Assembly: GCA_022577435.1 (NCBI GenBank)
Contig: JAKOON010000060.1
Location: 1,043,130-1,107,129, forward strand
Direction of reading: 5' to 3'
Length of the DNA stretch: 64,000 bases
From: Embiotoca jacksoni
Lineage: Eukaryota > Chordata > Actinopteri > Embiotocidae
This document shows positions 53,898 to 64,000 of the stretch, in pieces (within the stretch, counting starts at the first letter, position 1; every line of letters begins with the position of its first letter). The notes under the pieces are model-generated. The model had not been told where the DNA came from and did not search any database. It worked only from the letters and a program-made list of their open reading frames with translations. Both the position numbers and the translations under genes were made by a program.

Positions 53898-56800
53898 CAG
53901 TTTATACCTTGATGATGTAGGTGTTTCCGTGGCAGTTGCCGCGTGTGAAGACGGTATCGATGGGAGAGGAGACACCCAGAGTCTCTGTGATGCTCTGTGG
54001 ATGTCCCACGGAGCGACTGACGGGGTCAACTGACCAAAATACCTCACCTGCACCGTACACACACACATACACAGATTATACACTATACGTCATCACACTC
54101 ACTCACTCTGCAGCCCCTGAGCATTTGCCAGTTTTGTTATCATTAAATTATCATACACCACTTATTAGAAGATCATACAGAGACAAAGTGCGTAAAAAAA
54201 TGTTATTTACAGTCTTTAGTATAAACATAATTTTACTGTGTTGTGCTAACATGCTACATTCATCTACATGAGATCACTTTGACATGACAGCAACTAAACT
54301 ACACAGCATAAATCACAGAAAGGACCTGTTTGAGAACCACTTTTATCCAGCAGAGCTAAAGAATCTATTGGTTGTATTAATATGATAATCACAGCACTGA
54401 CCTTTAAATATGAGAATAGTCCCGTTGGTGAGAGCGGTCAGTCCATTGATGGTAGAATCACTGCACAGGTCGACGTCAGCAAAGATTCCTGTAGGCACAT
54501 TTACTTTAGTTTGGATTATTGGAAATTAAAAAATTCATCAAACACAGTCACATCCACAGGACCACCTGTCCTACCTGCTGCTGGTCCGACAGGTCCTCCT
54601 TCCACCACAGAGAGCCCCAAGCCCTGCGCTACATCCTGCAGGGTGCTGGGTCTGGAACCCGCCGGACCACCGACACCTGTGAACCAACAGCACCACACTA
54701 CTTTTTACTCCAGGAAGCAATGAGGTGTTTCTCTTTAAATAAAACCTGCAACTGTTGCAAAAAAGCCAAAGTTAATCTAATTTTCCCCAAAACATTTATT
54801 GCACAAGTGTTACAATTATAATATTCAAACAGAAGCAGAAATAATCTGTGTAGAATTGACCTAGGTTTGGTCCTGATGGAGCGACGCCCACAGGTGACAG
54901 CACCAGATGGACATTCACGTTACCACCAACAGCTCCAGCAGTGGAGGGGCCGACAGGAGCAGCGCTGCCCAGAGAAGGAGCACTCTGTCTGGGCAGAGAT
55001 GAACCAGCTGCTGGGTAGTATGGAGTCCTACTGTTAGAGGATGGGATGGGCATCAGGCCAGCAGGCATGTTACTGCCACCTACAGGAGAGAGGAAGAGGA
55101 ATAAAAACACCTTCCGTTCATGAGCTCAAAAGGTTTTATGTTGTTACACAAACAATATAATGTTTGAGTAAAAGAAAATCTAAAAGAAGGAAAAAAGGAA
55201 ATGGTCCAAACCATGGTGTAGGTGATTGGTTGGTAGAGCAGGAGGGGTGGAGCCAGAAGAGCCTGCAGTCAGTGGGTTGCGGAGGGCTAATACAATAATA
55301 TAATAACACTGATCATTATAATACACTATAAACAGACTGACACACACAGAGTTATACTGTACATTTTGTATTTGAATTGACATTTCACAACTACAGTATG
55401 TGTTAAATATAAATACAGTATTAGAAGTAGACTACATTTACCTGAGTACCATTCCTCGCTATCACTGTTGGACTTTTTCCGGCTTTTCTTTGAATTCCGT
55501 TTTCCTGATAAGGAGGAGGAGCAGGAAGAGGAGGAGGGGGAGGAGGAGGAGCATGAAGAGGAGGAGGAGGATAAAGTAATGCAGAAAAGAGGAAGATTAG
55601 ATATTAGCAACACAAAAATGCTTAGACAGGCAGAATTGAACCAACAGTTCAGAAGTAACTGATATACACTGCTCCAAAAAATAAAGGGAACACTTAAACA
55701 ACACAATGTAACTCCAAGTCAATCCCACTTCTGGGAAATCAAGCTGTCCAGTTAGGATCAACACTGATTGTGAATCAGTTTCACCTGCTGTTGTACAAAT
55801 GGAACAGACAACAGGTGGAAATGAGACAATTATCAAGACAACCCTATAAAGGAACGGTTCTGCAGGTGGTGACCACAGACCATTTCTCTGTCCTCATCCT
55901 TTCTGGATGATTTTTGGTCCCTTTTGCATTTTGCCAGTGTCCTCACCACTAGAGGGAGCATGAGGCGGTGTCTCCAACCCACAGAAGTTGCTCAGGTAGT
56001 GCAGCTCATCCAGGATGGCACATCAATGCACACTGTGGCAAGAAGGTTTGCTGTGTCTGTCAGCACAGTGTCAAGAGCACGGAGGAGATACCGGGAGACA
56101 GGCCAGTACACCAGGAGACGTGGAGGGGGACGTAGGAGGACAACAACCCAGCAGCGGGACCGCTATCTGCTCCTTTGTGCAAGGAGGAACAGGAGGAGCG
56201 CTGCCAGAGCCCTACAAAATGACCTCCAGCAGGCCACTAATGTGCATGTTTCTGCTCAAACTGTCAGAAACAGACTCCATGAGGGTGATACGAGGGCCCG
56301 ACGTCCACAAGTGGGGCCTGTGCTTACAGCCCAACACCGTGCGGGGCGATTGGCATTTGCTGGAGAACACCAAGATTGGCAGCTTCTCCGTCGGCGCCCT
56401 GTGCTCTTCACGGATGAGAGCAGGTTCCCACTGAGCACATGTGACAGACGTGACGGAGTCTGGAGATGCCGTGGAGAACGTTCTGCTGCCTGCAACATCC
56501 TCCAGCGGGACCGGTTTGGCGGTGGATCAGCGATGGTCTGGGGAGGCGTTTCTTTGGAGGGCCGCACAGCCCTCCATGTGCTAGCCAGAGGTACCCTGAC
56601 TGCCATTAGGTCCTGGGATGAGATCCTCAGACCCAATGAAGACCATATGCTGGTGCAGTGGGCCCTGGGTTCCTTCTGATGTATGACAATGCTCGGCCTC
56701 ATGTGGCTGGAGTGTGTCAGCAGTTCCTGCATGATGAAGGCATCGATGCTACGGACCGGCCCGCCCGTCCCCCAGACCTGAATCCAATCCAGCACATCTG

Positions 56801-59464
56801 GGACATCATGTCTCGTTCCATCGCACCACAGACTGTCCAGGAGTGGACTGATACTTTGATCCAGGTCTGGGAGGAGATCCCTCAGGAGAACATCCGTGGT
56901 CTCATCAGGAGCATGCCCAGGTGTTGTAGGGAGTGATACAGGCACGTGGAGGACACACACATTACTGAGACTCATTTGGACTTGTCTTCAGGAATCTCCA
57001 CAGAAGTTGGATCAGCCTGTGGTCTGATTTTTCCACTTTTATTTTGAGTATGATTCTGAATCCAGACCTCCATGGATAATGATTTTGATTTCCATTGATC
57101 ATTCTTGTGTTATTTTGTTCTCAACACATTCCACTATGTAATGAATAAAGATGTTCAACTGGAATATTTCATTCATTGAGATCTAGGATGTGTTGTTTAA
57201 GTGTTCCCTTTATTTTTTTTGAGCAGTGTATTTTAATGATAGCAGTGACAACGATTACAGTGGGCTACTTGGGCTTCAAAGTTAGTTAACAATGGCTGCT
57301 GACCTGAAGCTGGGGCCCTGAGAAACTGGAGGCTGCCTTGTTGTGAGACTGACATACCGACGTCTGTGGACAGAGAGACAGTGTTGTACAGGTGTGCAAT
57401 CATCTGATTCATGGTTAAAGAAAGCAAACTCAGTCAGCTGTTCAAATCTCAGTCAGTAAAACTTTACAGATAACATTTGTCCTTTAAGTCCTACGAGTTC
57501 AGGTGTGTAGTTCAGGTACAGTGTGATATTGTGTTTTTGTGGTCTTGGTTGTTGGCCCTTACCGCAGTGACGCTGGTAGTCATGACAACAGGTGTTGTAT
57601 CGGATGCACATTGGATCACACTCACATGACTGACCTCGCCTGAAAGTCTCACCACAGCGTCCCTGACAGGACCGAGCTGTCAACAACAGACCAAAAGGAC
57701 ATCATCCCACATCAGAGCATGTAGCTTTCAACTGGTCTGAACTTTAAAGAGGCATCTGTTCATTCTGTCCACCAGGGGTCAGAAGAGATCATAAACAAGC
57801 TCACAGACACAACTCGGGCAAATTATGGCTTCAAAAAGTGCTTTTTGTCTCCTGACAAAATGATATGTCTTCTCAGCAGCTTAATGTTCTATAATGTTTA
57901 CTGGATAATTGCTAATCAATAGAGGCTCAAAAGTTTCATAGAAACCAAAACAAGCAGCTACAAAGAGTCTAAAAAGGACCACAGAAACTGGCGCAAAGAG
58001 GGTCTACAGTTGTAAAACGTTTCAAAGAGGCAAAAAGTTTAAAAGACATTCAAAAAATGTTCAGAGAAAAACAAAAGGAGGGTAACATGTTTAAAAAGAC
58101 AAAATAACAAACCTATCAACAGAAATGGAAAAAACAAACTGAATAGAAGATTAAAAAAATATGAGAAATAATAAAAAAGGGTTTTAAAGGTTTCATATAC
58201 ATAGAAATTACAAGCTAAAGGTTTAAGATCTTTAAAAGAACCAACCTATATAAAAAGGTGTAAAACAGATTTATAAATTGTAGAACTGGATGAGTGTGTG
58301 GGTCTGTCAGGGTAAGAATGACTAATCAGATTAATGTATATTTATATTCCCCACATTTAATCTAACAGGATTCAGTCATGGATTTATGGCTTGCAGGTCT
58401 AATAACTTTTGTATTTCTTATTTTTCTTTGTTGTCTTCTATTACTGCTGCCATGTATGAATGTATCCACTGGAAGCAATAGAAAGATATTTTGTATAAGT
58501 GTGAGGATATACTACATATTTAATTAATGATGGCTGAATTACATACAGCTGCTTCAGTTTTAGGATGTTATTCGTAATGTGTATGAAAATATTTTGTCCC
58601 TATTTTGGAAGCAAAAAAAGCAAATACCTCAAATATCTCACACTGAAATCAAATTTCAAGTTTTTAAGTAAAAACATGTGAACTGAGAATAAAATTATTT
58701 GGATTGCAAACCAATTCTAACTCACAGTTTTTGTTTAAAAAAAGACACAAAGATTCCTGTTCTTTATCTTGTATGTTTCTTACCAGTGATGCAAGTAGCC
58801 CCGAAATCCTGGCAGCATTCATTGTGTTGCAGGCAGCTGAAGTCACAGCTACACTGTTGACCTCTGGTGAAAACTTCTCCACAGCGGCCCGAGCAGCTGC
58901 CTGAGGACAGAAGATGAGTGGCTTCAGTAAACCTTTAATATGAATTCATTGGACTGTAAGACAACCCAGGTTATTATGGGTGCAATGGTAAAAATGACAT
59001 GTTACCATAACTGCATTTGTGGATGGTAACAGCTGATATTTGACATTGTAATGTATTATATGGGCAGTTTGAGGCACCTTTAGGCAGCTTAGATGCTATC
59101 ACACATTATAAGATATCAAAGAGACATTAAAAGAATCCGAATTTAATTGCAAGATATTGTAATCGTAAGACATGTCAAGGTATGATGTGCATAATTATAC
59201 ATGACATGACATCGTAGCTGCATTAGTAGGTGCATTATCAGATACAAAAAGGCATCATATTTGAGCATCATAAGCCATAATAGATGCATCATCAGACGTT
59301 GCGAGGGATCGTAGGTACATCACAGCATAAAAATGGCAAAGGTCCGTTCTGTGGATTTGGAGGGTGAAATAAAAAGGCGTACCTGGTCTAGCAGCAGCAG
59401 AGGTCACAACAAGGCCAAGCAAAAGAAGCCCCAATGATGTTCCCATCCTCATCATCATCATCAT
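49786..59464 (-). CDS. prg4: proteoglycan 4 (lubricin-type), complete, short-linker form
   Basis: Secreted glycoprotein related to lubricin. Coding exons (5'->3' on minus): 59383-59464, 58784-58900, 57563-57676, 57304-57363, 55442-55504, 55212-55286, 54861-55079, 54575-54676, 54402-54488, 53908-54047, 52535-52694, 51321-51419, 50974-51102, 49786-49976; 1638 nt, 545 aa. Signal peptide about residues 1-25 (run of Met, then GLLLLGLVVTSAAA). Two somatomedin-B domains (about 29-65 and 68-104), each with all eight cysteines. A basic segment KKSRKK (about 130-135), then a Pro/Ser/Ala/Gly-rich linker (about 146-277) in place of the giant mammalian mucin repeat exon. Hemopexin domain from IFADVDLCSD (about 279), with SSPIDTVFTRGNC and GDQYWRLDGN blades, ending VWLRCP like mammalian VWYNCP. 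Nearly all exons join in phase 1. The most upstream in-frame ATG is chosen; several Met follow, so the exact start is uncertain. Which teleost prg4 paralog this is stays open. Confidence 0.94.
51960..52065 (+). repeat. 3' end of a dispersed repeat (prg4 intron 11)
   Basis: GTGAAGCACTTTGAGATACA...GAAAGGTGCTATACAAATAAATATTATTATT is a common 3' end of fish interspersed repeats. Only this tail is recognisable; other parts of intron 11 (51420-52534) show no exon. Confidence 0.5.
52792..53100 (-). repeat. retroposon 3' end with GGTTA microsatellite (prg4 intron 10)
   Basis: On the minus strand: TTTCCCCTCGGGGATTAATAAAGTAAC followed by CCTAA units (52792-52816). The AT-rich body extends to about 53100. 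The microsatellite happens to be a TTAGGG-like pentamer but is not telomeric. Confidence 0.7.
53809..53892. repeat. AT/TG-AC/TA inverted repeat next to prg4 exon 10 donor
   Basis: (TA)n-(TG)n-TATACTTTATATA-(CA)n-(TA)n, a self-complementary microsatellite about 84 bp long. On the prg4 sense strand it starts about 15 nt downstream of the exon 10 donor (53907). Confidence 0.93.
55507..55580 (-). promoter_or_regulatory. prg4: long CTC-type polypyrimidine tract before prg4 exon 5
   Basis: On the sense strand, about 70 nt of CTC/CTT units run into the acceptor ...ttatcag. On the plus strand it reads as GAG repeats and gives a spurious Glu-rich frame. Confidence 0.8.
55667..57228 (+). mobile_element. 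Tc1/mariner-like transposon in prg4 intron 4
   Basis: A 1562-bp element flanked by TA duplications (55665-55666, 57229-57230). Its ends, CACTGCTCCAAAAAATAAAG and CTTTATTTTTTTTGAGCAGTG, are inverted repeats that continue through GGGAACACTTAAACAACACA. It lies antisense to prg4. Read-through structure of prg4 is unaffected as it sits wholly within an intron, between exons 4 (57304) and 5 (55504). Confidence 0.93.
55960..56936 (+). pseudogene. broken Tc1-type transposase (DD34E family)
   Basis: N-terminal helix-turn-helix region (MRRCLQPTEVAQVV...) and RPVLFTDESRF with the first catalytic Asp are in one frame. Near 56636-56660 the frame shifts, and the rest (LMYDNARPHVAG with the second Asp; SRSIAPQTVQEW) continues in another frame to a stop at 56934-56936. 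The third catalytic residue, normally Glu in NPIEHIW, is Gln here (codon 56790-56792). A small in-frame deletion precedes APQTVQ, and the C-terminus is cut short. It cannot encode an active enzyme. Confidence 0.9.
57680..58780 (-). other. prg4 intron 2, no feature seen
   Basis: AT-rich, with a stretch of loosely repeated AAAGAG/AAAAAG motifs (about 57950-58180). No exon or recognisable element. Confidence 0.45.
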
Positions 59465-59511
59465 CGTTGTCCGAGATTCAGTGGAAACAGAGTCTGATCT
59501 GATCAATACTA

Positions 59512-59642
59512 CTGAAACAGAGAGTTAGAGAGAGAGAGCTGCACCAACACAATGCCAGAAAAACAGAGAACCGGTAGTTACCTGCTCAGCGAGTTACCTC
59601 TCCTCTTCTGCTCTTAAACTGTCCCTCCGTCCTTCTTATATA
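59512..59642 (-). promoter_or_regulatory. prg4: prg4 promoter with TATA box and short 5' UTR intron
   Basis: TATATAAG on the minus strand at 59635-59642 predicts transcription starting near 59605-59612. A donor CAG|gtaact (exon end 59582) and an acceptor tttcag (coding exon starts 59511) define a 70-nt intron in the 5' UTR. The leader then runs to the ATG at 59464. TSS position is inferred from TATA spacing. Confidence 0.65.
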
Positions 59643-59649
59643 TGAGACA

Positions 59650-60255
59650 AAGGCACTGAGCCAGGAAACTTTTAATTAGCATCACACACACACAAACACA
59701 CATTACACCCACAGGCTAATAAAAAACTGCCAAGATGCATTTAAACTTCCTACACTGCCAGTAAACTGACTCCTACACACGGTAACGGACTTTAGGTGGA
59801 AAGTAACTAATTACAAATGACTTTGCTTATTTTATTGTATTTATGTGCCAACACAACAGATCTGTGATGTATGTCACATGATCAATAACAAGGAATCATG
59901 AATTGGAAACCAATTTTAGGTGAATTCATCACTAGAATTACAACACTTATACACAGTATTCCAGCATTGTTGGTCTGTGCTGGTGTCTGAATCCACTCCG
60001 ACCTGTTACCCTTCACACACATTTTCCATCCAAGCCAACTGCAGGAATGAGGCGCAAGAGCCAAAACTGATGTCATGTGGTTTTGACCATTTCTGTGGTG
60101 GAGTTTCAATTGTTGTGCTCAGACTGTGTCTTAAAACGTGTCCGCATGTGGGTGACTTTCACAAGGAGGAGATGAGGGAAACCCCAAAGAGAGTCGAGTC
60201 CAACGCCATGTCGGTAAATGACCAATGCAAACTTTTTATATTATGTTTTGGGAAA
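59650..60255. other. intergenic, no gene seen
   Basis: Upstream of prg4. An open frame across 59920-60480 runs into the MITE and resembles no family I know; I do not call it coding. Confidence 0.45.
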
Positions 60256-60261
60256 AGGTCC

Positions 60262-60730
60262 GTACTACGGAGGCCCAGAGTGGCCCTAGAGAGAAAAACA
60301 TCTAATCGTGGCTACAAGATATTATTTTGTGCGCACAAAATATTAAATCCAGGCCACAAGATACTAAATCGAGGCCACGATTTACTATCTCGTGAAGTTC
60401 ATTGCACCTCCTTCAACTGTCATCTGACCAACTATAAAGTCGATAACATCCTCAAAGTTAACATATTACCAACGATATAATACACAAACTCTCAATATCA
60501 TCGTTATTGACTGTTACTAACAATAATCCTTTGCAGCTCTTGAATTACCGCCATCCTGTTGTACTGTGCTGTCTCTATATAAACGTATCTCGTGCCACAA
60601 ATGATTTATTACGTGCAACAAATTAATTAAAACGTGGGAACTAAATGCTATTTATTGCGCACGATTTTGTATTTCAGGTGCACAATTAAAAATGTTTTTC
60701 TCTCTACGTACGGCCACTCGGGCTCCGTAC
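60262..60730. mobile_element. non-autonomous inverted-repeat element (MITE)
   Basis: Ends are inverted repeats: left ACGGAGGCCCAGAGTGGCC then AGAGAGAAAAACAT; right ATGTTTTTCTCTCT then GGCCACTCGGGCTCCGT. The interior has repeated short phrases (GGCCACAAGATACTAAATC and relatives) and complementary versions near the right end. No protein-coding capacity. Exact ends and target duplication are uncertain by a few bases. Confidence 0.8.
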
Positions 60731-60734
60731 CTTC

Positions 60735-61978
<1,244 letters not shown>

Positions 61979-62164
61979 CATAGTCAACTATGTGTGATGG
62001 GCCGCCCTCTAATGAGCTCTCAGGGAGGGGCGTGGTCACAGCGGGGGGATGTGATTGGTCAGACGGTCAGATTAAAGCAGCTTGTAAAACTTTATTAGCA
62101 CCCCACATTGTGACCATGTACAGACTGTGGGATGCATGCAGGCTGTTCAGAACACCAGAGAACA

Positions 62165-62241
<77 letters not shown>
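62165..62241. repeat. (CA)38 microsatellite
   Basis: About 38 CA units, 187 bp downstream of the TG array and complementary to it. Confidence 0.98.
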
Positions 62242-62245
<4 letters not shown>

Positions 62246-62254
62246 TCATATCTG

Positions 62255-63300
62255 TTGAGAAACAGGAGGCCAGACAGACATCATGAAACATGTACTTAAA
62301 GAGCGTCTGGCAAGCGAAACATGTCGGAAAGAAAAACAGATTCATTCAACCAGCACATTTAATTGTGACTCCTTTAATATAGAAAGTGAGACATGTTTCT
62401 GTGTGTAGCTGCCGTGGGAATCAACATGATGCACACTTTTTAGTTTAGTGTGACTGTGACTCTGATGGGATGCTGTCTGTTCTCATGACCTCATCCTGCT
62501 GGTGTCTTCCACTCACTCTCCTCACTTCTTCCTACTTGTTATTTCAGCTTTATAGTGAAAGTCAATTTCATGGTGAATTTTTTTTTTCCTTTTGGTGAAG
62601 GATGTTCTCTTGTTGTTTACTCTGTGTTTTTAGTTAATTCTGACCTTTAGAACGAGCTTCATTGGGAGCATATTGTTACATAATTGTTTCATAATACTCA
62701 CATATTTTGCCAATTTGTATTCATATTTGGGTCGTTTTTTCTAATATGTTTTGTTCATATTTAATGATAATGCCATAACAATCTGTAAAACACTTTAACT
62801 TATTTTTTTTCTGAAATCTTTGGAGTCACAGAATTTGCACAATTTCTTTTGTCAAAAGTTTATTGCCTTTAAAAAGAACACTTCAAAACATCTTTCTGTG
62901 AAGCTCCAGCAGGATTTTTTTTTTTTGTGTGCAAACAATTGAAATGAATTCAGTTCTACTGTATTTCATTTATATAGCGCCAAACCACAACACAAGTGAT
63001 TTCAGGGTACTAAACATAGTAAAGTCCCTACAACAGAACTTTTTACAAAGGAAACCAACAATTCAACAATGCAAAACCTATTCCAAGATAACGCAAAACA
63101 TAACAATACAAAAATGGTCCTCAAAAAAATTATCTCCGTGACCTTTAGGAGATTCTGAACCTTCTGTTACATTATTGGGAAAGTAGAAACTTAAGTAGTT
63201 ACAGAGGTGTGGAAAAGTCTAAGGCCACATCATGTCTGTTATATTTTCAAATTATTTCTACATCATCATTAACACCGTTGCACCGTTTTTAATTTAATGC
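62255..63300. other. intergenic, dispersed-repeat relic only
   Basis: 62955-63120 (TTTATATAGCGCCAAACCACAACACAAGT...) resembles a common fish repeat containing the phrase 'tatagcgccaaatcacaac'. No gene is visible. Confidence 0.4.
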
Positions 63301-63302
63301 AG

Positions 63303-63396
63303 TTTAATTTAATTTAATTTAATTTAATTTAATTTAATTTAATTTAATTTAATTTAATTTAATTTAATTTAATTTAATTTAATTTAATTTAATTTT
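63303..63396. repeat. (AATTT)n pentanucleotide array
   Basis: About 18-19 perfect AATTT units. Confidence 0.97.
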
Positions 63397-63510
63397 TGTC
63401 TTATTTATTTGCATATACTGTGCATTTTTAAATCTTTTAGATTTATACTTTTACTACCTCTATTTTTATTGTGTAATTTATATTGCTTCTGCCATATCTT
63501 CCATGTTGCT

Positions 63511-63814
<304 letters not shown>

Positions 63815-64000
63815 GTAAAGAAGGTTTCATTTTCTCAGGTTGTGTCCCCTCATTTAAAGCAGAATCCAGATGATTTCAACAATTTATCAAACAATTGTTT
63901 AAGTAAATCAACTTGCAGTCAATGTTTACTGTGTGGAAACATGCATCTGAAGTAAACGAAAATGGGTGAAGACATATTAGCATTTTGTAGTTTGTATTTA

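Noticed and set aside
56256..56975. 239-codon open frame on the minus strand inside the Tc1 element
   Set aside because: Shadow of the transposase reading frame; no family match in that direction.
59920..60480. 186-codon open frame upstream of prg4
   Set aside because: Half of it is the MITE, with no codon or family signal and no splice partners.

Overview
The window is nuclear DNA from a ray-finned (teleost) fish. The evidence is vertebrate genes with many short exons and GT-AG introns, very dense CA/TG microsatellites, Tc1-type transposons, tRNA-derived SINEs and retroposon tails ending in tetranucleotide repeats. The species cannot be named from sequence alone. I assembled four protein-coding genes exon by exon; all phases close and all but one intron have GT-AG ends.

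Layout: (1) 1-6839, minus strand: the 5' part of dpyd (dihydropyrimidine dehydrogenase), coding exons 1-6, with exon 6 running off the left edge. (2) 6840-9100: intergenic DNA with a pyrimidine-rich tract and a decayed Tc1-like transposon. (3) 9127-17025, minus strand: complete odr4 (13 coding exons, 434 aa). (4) About 17030-18143: a head-to-head promoter region between odr4 and tpr, with three TGACGTA motifs. (5) 18144-49184, plus strand: complete tpr, the nuclear-basket coiled-coil protein (55 coding exons, 2531 aa). It fills half the window, and its introns hold transposon relics, SINEs and microsatellites. (6) 49786-59464, minus strand: complete prg4 (14 coding exons, 545 aa; two somatomedin-B domains, a short linker and a hemopexin domain), tail-to-tail with tpr. 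One intron carries a Tc1 element with both ends intact but a broken transposase. (7) About 59650-64000: no gene recognised; a foldback-type MITE, long TG and CA arrays, an AATTT array and a tetranucleotide array.

prg4-tpr-odr4 is the gene order I know from human 1q31; dpyd beside odr4 is not the human arrangement. The genes do not form a pathway: dpyd degrades pyrimidines in the cytosol, odr4 is an ER tail-anchored factor, tpr is nuclear-pore structure and prg4 is a secreted lubricant-type glycoprotein. I found no undescribed multi-gene system. The most unusual observations are at the DNA/RNA level: CA arrays just after splice donors and TG arrays just before acceptors in three genes with consistent sense-strand polarity, a 73-bp near-perfect palindrome in tpr intron 1, a probable GC-AG intron, a hairpin next to a prg4 donor, and an enlarged Gln-rich coiled-coil segment in Tpr.
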